From positions 40,414,908 through 40,478,907 of the forward strand of contig OX326959.1 in assembly GCA_946800325.1 (NCBI GenBank): a stretch of DNA of 64,000 bases, read 5' to 3'. The notes beneath the pieces were generated by a model, which had not been told where the DNA came from, did no database searches, and saw only the letters and a list, made by a program, of their open reading frames with translations. Of the stretch, positions 21,664 to 34,114 are shown piece after piece. The first letter of the stretch is position 1, and each line of letters starts with the position of its first letter. The stretch comes from Luzula sylvatica. Its lineage: Eukaryota > Streptophyta > Magnoliopsida > Poales > Juncaceae. The position numbers and the translations under genes were made by a program.

Positions 21664-22680
21664 AGAAATGTGTGTATACATTTATATGATATAAATTTGT
21701 GTATACATATATTCATGTCAAAATTATATATATATAGAGTCTGGCTAGCCCGCTTTTAATAGTACGAAACTGATTTATGCTATTAATTTTTGCATCGTTA
21801 GATCCACATCAAGATTTTGATTTGGTAATCAAATAATTCTTGAAGGATAAATTTTTAACACCGTTCATTTGTGTCAAATTAAGTACATTGTTAAATTCAT
21901 AGCATTTAATTCTCAATTGAATGTAAATAAGGAAATTATATGTAGAAAGTATATTGTCACAATGTCAATCAAACCTTGATTCATTTTATACACACACAAT
22001 AAAATGTTGACTTGCTTATCGCTTAAACAGGTTAACTTATACCAAATAAAGTGATGAAATGCCTAAACAACTTGACTTAGACACTCCAATGAGTCTGTAT
22101 AAAATATTTTTATACTCGAAGTGATTCATTCGAACGGGAGCCTAAGAGTCCGTTCGAATAAACCATTCTCTGTCACATTTTCTGGGTTAATTTCAAATTA
22201 CACTCGTATTAGTCCGTTCGAACGGAGCCTAAGGTTCGTTCGAAAGATTCACTCTCTTGAACTTAACTTTACATAATCATATTATGCACTTAATTAAGTC
22301 CCTGAATATCCATATTCATATATCCTTATATATACATATTTACTGTCCATCAAAAATTGTATTTCCTTCCTATATTAAATATTTGAATGTCAATTTTGTA
22401 ACTAAAAATTAAATATATTGAGAGAGTAATTATAAGGTTTTAATATATTTTTTATTAATTATTTGTAACACCGTATTTAATTTTTTCAATCACCCTCTAC
22501 ATTATAAAAATAAAAATAGTGGCAATTATATTCTTGATAAAATTGAATAGAAACTTTGTCTCCAAATTTTATTTAATATATTTTTATGCTTTTTCCTGTT
22601 TTGTCATTCAGCCACGTCATCGAATTCATGAGGATCGTCCGATGCTCTTATAATTTTACTTGATGAATCTCAGCCATCGA
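20926..22680. other. Intergenic, no gene, unit 2
   Basis: Equivalent of 11331-13080. Contains a GAA run just after the D stop and the (AT)n tract at 21621-21660. No coding evidence. Confidence 0.5.
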
Positions 22681-22683
22681 TTG

Positions 22684-23651
22684 TTATATAAACTCGGTCT
22701 GTATGCATTGTTGTGTACTCAAAGATATTATTCATCTAGGTGTACATTGGACCACGTCCATTCAACTTTTCTTGCAAAGAAAACATATACACCCCCTTTC
22801 TCTTTCCTCTATCTCTAGATCATTCGGCTGAGTGCAAAAGAAAAAAACCCTAACCACGAACCGAGGAGGCGGCGATGTCCATTTTTCTGAAGAAAAGAGG
22901 CTATTATTTTGCCACGATTCTCCGGATTTGCGATTTCTTTCCATCAAAGCCAAGACGGTGAAACCCCAGACGCTGAGACTCCACACAAGTCCAAGATGAG
23001 ACGAAATCCACGGCGGCCAGGTATGCCGTTCTTCCTCATTTTTTGCAGATTTCTTTACCTCTTTTTTTTTTCTTTTTTTGTTCTTTTTTCATGAGATTTT
23101 GAAGATTATGTTCATCCGTGGTTTATTTTCTTGATTATGTGGTTTATTTTCGTTAATAAGGCTTTTAAAATCTGTTAGCGTTTCCAATCTGTTTCAAATG
23201 CTCGATTTTCGAATGTAATCTTGACTGTTTCTCCCGTATTAATCGACATATCCGACTAAATCTGGATTTTCGGTATTTTTACCTGATTTTTGGACTTGGT
23301 TTTACTAAATCTGCAGTAAATCTGTTTTGCCCAATTTGGATGATTTTTGTTATTACTAATTTGAAATGATCAGCTATGATTTGAGTTGTAAATCATGGTC
23401 GACTTCAGTGACTTGCTTTTTTGAGTTGTAAAATCATTGCTAAAATAAAATTCGAGCAGAATTGTTTTCAACTTCTTTATGATTTTTCGTTCATTGGTAT
23501 TTCTCCTTAAAGTTAGTATCTTTAGTGGCAATTGTTAGTTAATTCTTTAACTTGATCTTTTTGTGTGAATTGTATATGTTTTGTTAAATTTATACTGTCT
23601 AATTTGAATTCCCCTCTTTGCTGCAGAGTTCAACAAATCTTTTGAATCCAG
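22684..23651 (+). other. Leader exons of a spliced transcription unit, unit 2
   Basis: Same TATA box, exon 1 (donor after 23020) and 25-base exon 2 (23627-23651) as in unit 1. Truncated at 23754 by the CACTA fragment. Confidence 0.4.
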
Positions 23652-23754
23652 GTAAAATTATAAATCTTTTTCTTCCTCTATTCCTTACCAATTTTTGATA
23701 GTCCAACTTTTAGTGAATTCTTTACTGATAGAGAACAGAAACAACATTTTTCAA

Positions 23755-25035
23755 CGTCGGCAGTTATCACCGGCGGTGCACTTATCACCGGCGGTATTCT
23801 TATTTTCAACGTCGGCAGTTATCACCGGCGGTTAACTTATCACCGGCGGTAATCTTATTTTCAACGTCGGCATTATGACCAGCGGTGCTATTATCACCGG
23901 CGGTATTTTTCTTTCAACTTCGAGTATTATCACCGACGGGGATTTTTCATTCAACTAGCGAAAATGTAGAATCGATATGTTTAATATTAATATTATGATT
24001 AATATTAATTATTATTATGAAAATATGATGTTGATTATTATAAGTATCATTATTATGATTATTATGATTATTATTATTATGATTGTTTATTATTATGATT
24101 ATTGTATGATTTTCATTATTATTATTATGAGGCTTCTAGCGAAAATGTAGAATCGATATGTTTAATATTAATATTATGATTAATATTAATTATTATTATG
24201 AAAATATGATTATCATTATTATAAGTATCATTATTATGATTATTATGATTATTATTATTATGATTGTTTATTATTATGATTATTGTATGATTTTCATTAT
24301 TATTATTATGAGGCTTCTAGCGAAAATGTAGAATCGATATGTTTAATATTAATTATTATTATGAAAATATGATGATGATTATTATAAGTATTATTATGAT
24401 TATTATTGTTTATTATTATGATTTTCATTATTATTATTACGAGGCTTCTAGCGAAAATGTAGAATCGATATGTTTAATATTATATTATGATTAATATTAA
24501 TTATTATTATGAAAATATGATGATGATTATTATAAGTATTATTATTATGATTATTGTATGATTTTCATTATTATTATTATTTTCATTATTTTTCTGATAA
24601 TTATTAATATTCTGTGATTTTCAGTGGGGGTATTAATTTTCAGTGGCGGTACCGCCGGTAAAACAAAGCATTCAGGAGAAGTTTTAGCTTTTCAATGGCG
24701 GTACCGCCGGTGAAAGTATTCAGTGGGGGTAAATATTTTCAATGGCGGTACCGCCGGTGAAAGTTAAATAATCAGCGGGGGTTGCTTGTTTCAAAGGCGG
24801 TACCGCCGGTAAAAGAAGTGTTGTGCAAATATTTTCTCTTTCAAGGGCGGTACCGCCGGTGAAAGTATAATTTTCAGTGGGGGTGGTTTTTTTCAATGGG
24901 GGTACCGCCGGTGAAAGAAAGTCTTTGGAGAGGTTTTAGTTTTCAAGGGCGGTACCGCCACTGAAAATATTATTAGTGGGGGTACCCCCCGATAATAATA
25001 TTTCCCCGCCGGTGATAGTGCTGTTTCTAGTAGTG
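23755..25035 (-). mobile_element. CACTA (En/Spm) derivative with intact right terminus
   Basis: Read on the minus strand from 25035, the element begins CACTACTAGAAA, the canonical CACTA terminus. Subterminal repeats follow: at least six copies of the palindromic 'ggcggtaccgcc' core between 24640 and 24960, a minisatellite, then 'caccggcggt' repeats near the other end. The other terminus is missing; homology breaks at 23754 inside the leader-exon unit. There is no transposase gene, so it is non-autonomous or a fragment. Confidence 0.8.
23955..24595. repeat. Minisatellite inside the CACTA derivative, unit 2
   Basis: Four units start with 'ctagcgaaaatgtagaatcg' at 23955, 24136, 24317 and 24448, with ATT/ATG-rich bodies. 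Confidence 0.85.
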
Positions 25036-25116
25036 ATTTCGACGATCGGAGAGAGTAATTGTTGGAGTGTAGAAACTTTTTTCTAACTGTTCAAGTAATT
25101 ATTGTAATATTTAGAG

Positions 25117-25253
25117 ATTATTTTATCAATGACCACATAATCAAGTTGGTTGAGTGCTTAGCACAAATAACACTACATGTTGGAAAGGTTGTGGATTCGA
25201 GTCCCGACGACATCAATATAAAAATAGAAACATATAATGACCGCTATTCCTAA
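25117..25253 (+). repeat. SINE-like S1 copy, unit 3
   Basis: Copy of the element at 930-1066, with a better box A ('ggttgagtgcttag') and the same box B. Confidence 0.45.
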
Positions 25254-25256
25254 TCC

Positions 25257-25427
25257 AATATATATAAAAACAGATATAAAATACAAAATACAAGTAAGTA
25301 CAAATACAAATAACAATAAAAAATACGAATACAAGTACGAATGTCCAGGACAATTACGAAACACAAATACAAATGCCAACAAGAATACAGACTACAAAAA
25401 TGAAATGTGAATATGTATACGAATACA

Positions 25428-25461
<34 letters not shown>

Positions 25462-26130
25462 TAGCACGAACATGAATACTAATACAATTATGAATTAAGA
25501 ATTATGAATAACGAATAACGAATAACGAATTACGAAATATAAAATCGCACGAATACAAATACGAAATATGAATAGTAATACGAATTCGCCTATATGAATA
25601 ATACATGAATACAAATACACGAATACGAATAGATGAACATGAATGCGAGTATGAATACAAAATACGAATATGGAATACTAATACAAATATAGATAAGAAT
25701 ACAAACAATTCGATACATTTCGGAAATGAGGAAATTTTAATTACAACACACAACTTGATTGCCCAGTAAAAAACAATTGCACGCGATATTAAACGATAAC
25801 ACCCATTTCCGAACACAACAATTAGAGAGAAACCCAAAAAGGTTCCTCGAATACTACAAATAAGTTACAAGCAAAAATAAAAATATGAATATGAATACAT
25901 GACTACGAATAATACAAAGGATGTGAATGTGAATTCGCAGGCACAAATGCGAATAAAAATTTGAAAAATAAATAAACATAAAATAAAATACAGATACGAA
26001 ATAAGAAATGTGAATTACAAAATACAAGCACAAACACAAACACTAAATACGAACGAGGAAACGAAAAACCAATACAAGTACGAAATATAACACGAATGCG
26101 AATAAAATCACAGATACGAATACGATTATG
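25257..26130. repeat. Degenerate (AATACGA)-type tract, unit 3
   Basis: Equivalent of 1070-1945, with an added run of 'acgaac' repeats near 25430-25460. Confidence 0.7.
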
Positions 26131-26265
26131 AAATATTTTTGTAATATCAACTTTAATGTTCATAAAATATGATGTTTATTAGATGTCGTGATTATATCCT
26201 AAAACATGTAGTGATTCATGACAGAAATACTCATCGAAAACATGAAAGAAGTAAACTTTCTTTTT

Positions 26266-26302
26266 ACGACGAACCCGCGCAATAGCGCGAGTACCACGCT
26301 AG
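26266..26302 (+). mobile_element. Helitron-type 3' terminus, unit 3
   Basis: Same hairpin (CGCGC-AATA-GCGCG) and CTAG|T end as at 2062-2097. Confidence 0.6.
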
Positions 26303-26378
26303 TATGCAATAAACTACTATACATACGCGCATGACACCTAACCCTTATAATTAAATGAGTGGTGATGCATGTCCTCCT

Positions 26379-27353
26379 TGTTGGGTATCGGCGTCACTAC
26401 CGAGCCCCGCGCAGCGGATTGTGAGGCCCGGTCCGACCCGATCCCGAGGACCACATCAACGACCCGAAAGTACGAATCATGAAATGCATCTAACCTATGA
26501 AATTAACGCTTAATTCATAGAGAATCATACCGCGTGAAATTGATCACGGAGACAGGTTGACTCTATTAGCTGCTGCTTGCTTCGCTCTTTGCTTCGATCC
26601 CGGCGACACACACGTCCCACGCCCGCGTGATTCGACACCTTGTTCGAAGCTCATATATGTCGTATACAACCGGAATTTATCCGATTCGTCTTCGACCTTG
26701 CTCGACTTAGCTCTCGTTAGATCACAGTCCAGAATCTCAGTTGAGATTCCTCTACTCGTATCCACCTCGAGCTCGCGTCTTTCGGTTGCGGCGAATTCCC
26801 CTAAAATTCCCGCAAGCTTGCTTAAATCTAATCTCTATTCTCCACTAACTTGTCTCACAAGTTCTCTCTATTCTCTACTAGAATTAGGTCTAGCAGCCAG
26901 AGAGAGAGAGGAAGAAGAATCCACAGATCTTATATTAATCTGAGAGTTAATGGTGTATTAATGAGTATCAGAAACTGCTAATCCAGAATTCGGATCACTG
27001 TGCGTCATGACGCACGATATGGTGCGTCATGACGCACAAGTCACATTTACTTGGATATAGCCGTTACACAGTGTACCGTCATGACGCACGATAACGTCCG
27101 TCATGACGCACCACTCATGTGTACCGTCATGACGCAAGATAACTTGCGTCATGACGCACTACTCACAGATTGGCTTTCTCAGAATTACTCTATTGTGCGT
27201 CATGACGCACAATTTGGTGCGTCATGACGCACCATGTAATTTCTGCCAGATTTGCATAATCTTATTATGCATCCAATCGTTCCGACGAACACGTATGTTT
27301 GTCTACACTCATTTGTACATTCAACTAGTTGATCTGTAACTGTATTTCCTTCA
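26379..27353. mobile_element. Solo LTR (975 bp) with perfect 5-bp target duplication
   Basis: Begins TGTTGGG and ends TTCA (TG…CA), flanked on both sides by CTCCT (26374-26378 and 27354-27358). No internal retroelement DNA or second LTR lies next to it, so it is a solo LTR left by recombination. Units 1 and 5 lack it at the equivalent position. It is more GC-rich than its surroundings. A 128-codon plus-strand frame inside (26557-26943) resembles no retroelement protein and is treated as chance. Confidence 0.85.
27000..27232. repeat. Eight palindromic TGCGTCATGACGCA motifs in the LTR
   Basis: Variants of 'gtgcgtcatgacgcac' recur eight times in about 230 bases, spaced irregularly and partly paired. 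Each core CGTCATGACG holds two inverted TGACG words, the core bound by plant TGA-type bZIP factors. Inferred to be an LTR enhancer-like array. Confidence 0.75.
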
Positions 27354-28961
27354 CTCCTTAAAAAATTCTTTTATTATATATTTTCAACACATCAATACAA
27401 TGAGGGGATATTAGAGGGGACAAGTATAATTTTTCTAATTAAATATAAGGGCCCGGGGTTGAATTTAGTTGTGCCCATCTAAAGGATTTCTTCTAAAAAA
27501 TTCCCTCCAACATATGGACTGTAAAGGGCAATTACTTGGGCTTTTTCACGAGTATTACTATATACGATAATTGCAAGCTGGTTATAGTACATGTTAAGAA
27601 TTTTTTTGACAAATATCTTCTTATTGAAGTTTCCACGTAGAATCCATGCAAATACCACAATTGACATGCTAATTATTGTTATTATTTTTATTATTTTTGA
27701 AAGAACAAAAGGAAAAAAAAGAATGGGCTGAAAATGACATGTTGACCTTGAGTAGGCAATATTAGTTGGCTCTTTACTACTAAAACAAAAATAGTATTTT
27801 TAAGAACTGGATTTTTTTAGAGTCCATTTACTATGCAACCGTGATTCTCCGATTTGGACCCACACATCCTAGATCGGGGGGGCCCACACATCCTAGATCG
27901 GGGGGGTTAGTGATAATTATTTTTTTAATTAACACAAATACACATAATTAATAATTAATTATTATAGAATTAAGGTATATATGAATTAATAATTAATAAT
28001 TAATATGTATTCACTGTTAATAGAGTGTATTTATATTAATTAAGAGAGTAATTAGTTGTTAATCCCAATATAATCATTGTGTGGGAGAATCTATGGAGAA
28101 GAGTAAAATTTCCCTCTTTTTTTTATTTAAGCTTCGGTTGACCAATAGCAAGAGCTGGATTTAAACCGACATAAATCATTGAAAAAAAAATTCAAAATAA
28201 TAAATCCTTTTGTTGAAATAAAAAATTTGTTTTTTCGTTGAAATAAAACATTGTTTTTTTATTGAATTAGAGAATAGATATTTCTACTCTTCAATTAAAA
28301 AACTCAGTTTTTGTATATTTATAATTTATAATTTGTTAATTGTTACAGGCTGGGAAAATAAGATCATCTATATTTCCTTGAAAATACAAATTTGCTTAAG
28401 TAAAAGAAAAACCTCCACACATTGGCCACCTTTCCAGAAATTCAATTTCACCATGTAAAAGTCATGCAAAACTTTGGATGATTCTTCTCTCGAAACCAAG
28501 AGTGCATAATTCCAAGGTCAAATGTCAGGATTTGTAATTTGTTCAATGAAATTTGAAGAAGAAACCAACATATGTTTTTATTCTCATCATTGTTGATCTC
28601 TTTTCAGACTCGGGCCATGCGATAGGTCCAAAAAATTCGAATTTCGGATCCAACAGTTTAGATGATTCAAAATTTTCAAAATACATGATTTGTCCAGTTA
28701 AAAATATTTATAATTACAATAAAACAATAGAAATTCTTGTGATTCATTGGTAAAAAATAATTATCTCTCTTCTAAGAAGTCATGAGTTCAAATACCACAA
28801 CATATAATTTTAGATTTTTTTTTTTCCAATATAATGAAAATAGGAAAAAAATTTGATCTAAACGAGATTTGAACTTTGAATCTGATGAATATTTTTGGAG
28901 CCTTAACCAATAAATCACACAATAGATTGTGACAAAATACGTTAACTTTTCTTCAAACAAA

Positions 28962-29072
28962 TTAATTGTATACGGGATTCACTTTCAAACTAGGCTTCGC
29001 GTACTCGAAAACATGGGACCGGACATGCCTCTTTTGTGCTGAAAGAATTTTGTTCGACGCCTTCGTTTTCAT
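28962..29072 (-). pseudogene. Type F relic, unit 3
   Basis: Same 36-codon frame and signature deletion as at 4311-4421, with one substitution near 29012. Confidence 0.35.
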
Positions 29073-29376
29073 ATTTTTGACGTACATAGAAGTAAGCACA
29101 AGAATATATTCAATACTTTTTATTTAAAACGTAATTTTGCATGTAATTTATACTCATTCCCTGGCATTTTCACTTGCTTTTATACTATATATTATTTAAT
29201 ATTTACATCATAAAAACTTCACCTTTTTTTACACCATATCTATAACAAGAAGTATTCACGACCTTCCTTACAAAATAAAATATCCAAAATACCATGACTA
29301 TTTTCTACAACAAAAATAACAAAAAAAATCATGTTCATCAACGGGTTATTGAACGAAAACGGTGAATATGAGCTCG

Positions 29377-29595
29377 CTACATCGAATTACTAATCACACT
29401 GATCTCCAATATTGGCGCCGTAGTCATAATTGTTTGAAACGTAATGATCATTGGTCGAGCTTTCACAGTAGGAATTCGTATTTGGAGGCCTTGTTTCTCT
29501 TCTATGTGGACAACCCGCAATCTGGCACGTTTTCCCGGACATGCAGGGTGCCTCTTTGAATTAGTATTTGGAGGTCTTGTTGCCGGAGAGGACAT
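29377..29595 (-). pseudogene. Type A, frameshifted by a 4-bp deletion, unit 3
   Basis: Carries exactly the 4-bp deletion seen in unit 2, so units 2 and 3 descend from one already mutated copy. The altered 72-residue frame is open. TATA box intact at 29778-29785. Confidence 0.75.
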
Positions 29596-29777
29596 GTTCC
29601 GATTATTTCGATTCACTTCTTTTAATAACAAGGTAGGAATATATAGTACTTTCGTGGACCGGAGTACTTCGAGATTGAAGTTGGAGAAAATTTGCAGTAG
29701 ATTGAAATAGGTTTTGAAATAAGATAGAAATAGATAGAAAATTAGAAATAGGTCTTGAAAATTTTGTATGTTGTAAA

Positions 29778-29785
29778 TATTTATA
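29778..29785 (-). promoter_or_regulatory. TATA box of type A, unit 3
   Basis: TATAAATA on the minus strand upstream of the frameshifted A. Confidence 0.55.
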
Positions 29786-29904
29786 GGAGAGGAAGGGAGA
29801 GTGTTGTATGGAAATTACATTCAAATTTCCATCATTAGAGAATGGAAATGGATCATTCAGCGAGCTAATAAGAAAAAGGTCCCAAAACCAATGCAATAGT
29901 ATCC

Positions 29905-29947
<43 letters not shown>

Positions 29948-30003
29948 CAATAAAAATAATAATAATAACAACAACAACAATAATAATAATAATAATAATA
30001 ATA
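29905..30003. repeat. (AAT)n/(AAC)n microsatellite upstream of A, unit 3
   Basis: About 98 bases, interrupted in the same pattern as in unit 2 but slightly shorter. Confidence 0.9.
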
Positions 30004-31722
30004 GGGTTTTTTTTTTGAGAAATCAAAACTAGGGTTTTGAACAAATATCAAAGTTTCGCAAAAATACACCCCACAATATAATGTAGTATATATCCCCTTT
30101 GCAAATAACACTATACGGTTTTCCTATATATTGCCCAATTAATAGTTAGATTCATACGTTAACACAATATATTTTTGGACGAAATGTGATTTTAATATTA
30201 AAAAGTCACCAACATCAAAAAACAAATTAATCTTTTTGTATATGCATTAGAACGTTTGATATTATTTGCGAACATTAATTGCAATAATTTTCTTTTTTGA
30301 TCATTTGTGTGACCAGCACAGGAATTTCATTTTTTAATAGTTGAAATTTCATTGATATTGTTTTTCAAACATTTCTTCCTAACTAAGAATTCTTGAGATT
30401 TAGTAAACTACTATATGTTTATTAGCTCAACATGAAAGCAGAAGAAAATTAGAAAAATAGAAAACGTGTGTAATTCACAAAGCAATTAATTAAAACCGAG
30501 TAAACTAGAAATAAAATAATAAACAAAGGTTGACGTTTAAAAATTTCTAGTATAGTCCCTGAACTTCAATATTTTTCTATATTTTATTTAATATGGAATT
30601 TCTTGGAATGTTCGCTAATTATAAACCTTTCATTTATCATTAGTTTGTAGAAACTTTAACTTTGATAATGGAGGGCAAATAATGAACATTCAAAGAAGCA
30701 AGCTAGTCATGGTATATGGAAATAAGGGATATGAGTACAATTTATCCTATGTCTGAGAGAAAGGCATTACAACCTTGAAATAAGGGATATGAGTAAAATA
30801 TTGAACAATTATAATCGAGTTGATTGAATGCTTGACACAAAATGTTGAAGAGGTTATGTGTTCTAGTTCCATCAGCATCAGCATCATATAAAAAATATAT
30901 ATGTATCAATAATGACAAGAGACCGCTTGTTCGGCGTCATTCGAGAAAAAAAAGAAACTAAACCAACTAGCTAATTGTGATGTTTCAGTTCAAGTTCTAT
31001 GTGTGAGAGAAAGGCATTACAACCTTGAAATGTAGATGGAGATTATGATCCTAGATCTTCCTCATTATCATTATACAGGGTGTTTATTTTTTCAATCACA
31101 AGAAAACAGAAAATAGCAATTACATAGTTTGTTCTTTGTTCAATTCTTAATCGGCCTCTAATTACTTACGCATTTTTATATAAATTTATGTTTGTATTTA
31201 TTTGGCCATAAATTCTTTCTGATGGGATAAAATAGAGAAACTTTACGATCAAGAGATCATCAGAATCTTTAAACTAAACCAATTCAAGGGAGCAGCACAA
31301 TCTTTAAGACGCTGTAATTCGCTGATCGAGATAGCATCAATATCGTGCCTCTGATTAGAGGAAATCTCATAAAATATTTCAGAACTCAAGCAAAAGCCAT
31401 CGCAAAATTCCGAAATTCTAGATAAAGAAGGAGCATGAATATCGTGCCTCTAAGAGATGGAAATAGATCTTAATGGAGCATAATAGATCTGATTATGTTT
31501 CACATAATTGAGTTATTTTAAATTACATTTAAGATTCAACAGAAGAGTAAATCAGAAAAATAGATTATTTCACAAGAATAATTCATTGCTTATAACAATT
31601 TTAACATGAATACACAAACAACTTTTATCCTTGAAAAGCAAAACAAACGCATCCAAAATAATCTTGCTCTTTTTTTTATTTTTCTTGCACACGAAACAAG
31701 TCCTAAATAAACTCGACCAAAA

Positions 31723-31932
31723 TCATTTAAAACTCGTCTGCCTATCTTGGAGTAACAAAAACAGAAATAAGAAGAATAGAACTCGACACTCCTCATCTGG
31801 ATCGAGCCGTGCGGCACTATACGCTCCTGCGCCAATATTATGAATACACCCTGACAACTTGCACCTCTTCTTTCCTGGACAAGCTGGATGTCTTTTAAGG
31901 GATTGCAAACTCTTCTTCTCAGAGGAATACAT
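31723..31932 (-). CDS. Type B small Cys protein, unit 3, coding intact, promoter deleted
   Basis: The 69-codon frame keeps the whole B signature (cysteines 18, 24 and 29, His31). Upstream, DNA equivalent to about 9297-10022 of unit 1 is missing: 'gtattt' at 32011-32016 joins directly to 'cgcaaatgccac'. The TATA box and most of the divergent B/C interval are gone, and the two starts are only 578 bases apart in place of about 1301. Probably weakly expressed or silent. Confidence 0.55.
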   Translation of the reverse strand: MYSSEKKSLQSLKRHPACPGKKRCKLSGCIHNIGAGAYSAARLDPDEECRVLFFLFLFLLLQDRQTSFK

Positions 31933-32394
31933 CTTGCTAATTTCTAGGGTTTAAGTTAGATTATGAATTGGAAAAATTTGTCGGATAAATGAGAGATGAA
32001 TATAGGAAATGTATTTCGCAAATGCCACATAAATTCCAGGAAGTTTCTTAGTTGAATTGAGGAAATCAATTAAATCAGCTCTATTTATCCGAGTGCAAAA
32101 GAACTTAAAAATATTATTTTTTGTTTCTTTTATAATATATATATGAATTTAGTAAAATCCAGCTACTCAATGTAGCTGGCTTAATAAAAATAGCATGAAG
32201 TGAAAATACGTGTTCGATATATAATTCATGATTATCGAATTTATTTAAAAATAAAATAAAGGAAAAAACGTGTTTGGTTTTTTTCAGTATAGTCCTGGAC
32301 TCTTGTGAACTTTCATTAGTAGTCACATAAGTTCCAAGCATTTTCTTATACGCAAACTCCATATAACCGCCTTATACAGCTTTACAAAAGCCCT

Positions 32395-32413
32395 TATATT
32401 TATATATACTATA
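32395..32413 (+). promoter_or_regulatory. TATA region of type C, unit 3
   Basis: 'ttatatttatatatactat' about 100 bases upstream of C; retained despite the adjacent deletion. Confidence 0.55.
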
Positions 32414-32509
32414 TGTCCTTTCAACTCCCAACTCCACAACTAAGAAAATATTAATCCTTCAAACCCTAAAACCGCAAACAAATATTAATCCTAAGCCTCA
32501 AAAGGGATC

Positions 32510-32734
32510 ATGTCTTCCCCTGATTACCCAAAACCCCTTAAAAAGCGGCACCCTGCTTGCCCAGGCGAGGAACGGTGCACATTTTCAAGCTGTTCTCATA
32601 GACGATCCTCAAACACTACAAAATTCTCACATTATTATTGTCACGAGTTTGGGATCCATCGTGATCGTCCCATAAATCATCATTCCCACTTGCAATGGCG
32701 TCGGCGTTTCATGTTGTACTTTAATATTCTATGA
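32510..32734 (+). CDS. Type C small Cys protein, unit 3, intact
   Basis: A 74-codon frame like that of unit 2, with one visible residue change (TTKFSHYYC in place of TTRFSHYYC). All signature cysteines are present. Its TATA box is kept, but distal upstream DNA is lost in the B/C deletion. Confidence 0.6.
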   Translation: MSSPDYPKPLKKRHPACPGEERCTFSSCSHRRSSNTTKFSHYYCHEFGIHRDRPINHHSHLQWRRRFMLYFNIL

Positions 32735-33076
32735 GAAGAAGAAGAAGAAGAAGAAGAAGAAGAGATAAATAATATAAGTTTCTGTATTAGTTAGATTTTT
32801 TGTTATCACTGATATGTGTATAGGCATGGAAAATATTTTGGCAAAAAAGAAAATAAAAAAATAAGAATATTTTGTAAAAGATTTTGTTATATCGAATGAT
32901 ATCTTTAATTTCATTTATATACTTATGGAGATTACTGATTATCTCATGTTTTTGAAAATTATTAAGGCCCATACATATATTATGAATGTTTAAGGACAAT
33001 TGGTCTTTTGGAAAACATTTGGGAACCCCTTATTTTTTAGTGAAAGAGTCGAAATTTCTTAATAAGACATTAATAC

Positions 33077-33319
33077 ATGGGCTACAATGAACAGAAGAAA
33101 ATAAACCATTTTTCCTACATAAAAAATTCCTTCAAAATATCTTGTCCAGGCGAGGAACGGTGCACATTTTCAAGCTGTTATCATAGACGATCCTCAAACA
33201 CTACAAGATTCTCACATTATTATTGTCACGAGTTTGGGATCCATCGTGATCGTCCCATAAATCATCATTACCACTTGCAAAGGCGTCGGCCCTTCATGTT
33301 GTACTTTTATATTTTATGA
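33077..33319 (+). pseudogene. Type D, N-terminally altered duplicate of C, unit 3
   Basis: Same chimeric structure and protein frame as unit 1 D. Expression is doubtful. Confidence 0.45.
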
Positions 33320-34004
33320 GAAGAAGAAGAAGAAGAAGTAGAAGAGATAAATATTATAAGCTTCTTTATTAGTTAGATTTTTTGTTATCACTGATATGTG
33401 TATAGGATGGAAAATATTTTGGCAACAAAGAAAATAACAAAATAAGAATATTTTGTAAAAAAATTTGTTATATTAAATGATATCTTTAATTTCATTTATA
33501 TACTTAAGGAAATTACTGATTACCTCGTGTATTTGAAACTTATTATGGCCCTTACATATATTATGAATGTTGACAATTGGTCTTTTGGAAAACATTTGGG
33601 AACCCCTTCTTTTTTAGTGAAAGAGTCGAAATTTCTTAAAAGAAATTAATACGTGCGCTACAATGAATAGAAAGTATACATAAAAAATTCCTTCCAAATA
33701 TCTTGTACAAACTCTTCATAGTAGCTTCATAGGAAAGTTTATTTGTAATTAAGACTTATTCTTGTAAAATTTATTAATAAGAAGGACATTGAGTAATAAT
33801 CCGACACTTATTTAGTAGGAGTTCTACTAAAAAAGTTAGAATCAGCCGAGTTGAAAAAAAAATTGGACGGTTGATAAAAATATCTAAAAAATGGAAAAAA
33901 ATATAAATATATTTAAAAATTGGAAAATATTATAAGAAAAAATTCAACTAATAAAAACTAAAATTACGACATAACATAACATAATTTTGAAAGTTAGAAT
34001 CGGG

Positions 34005-34114
<110 letters not shown>

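Larger units (their letters stand above)
15282..23754. repeat. Cassette unit 2 (F, A frameshift, B, C, D, leader exons)
   Basis: Second cassette copy, starting at 'aaaaacctccacacattgg' directly after CACTA-derived DNA. Gene state: A frameshifted, B and C intact, D present. It ends in the leader exons fused to a longer CACTA fragment. Confidence 0.85.

Noticed and set aside
26557..26943. 128-codon frame inside the solo LTR
   Set aside because: LTRs rarely encode proteins; there is no gag, pol or integrase similarity, and no independent support.
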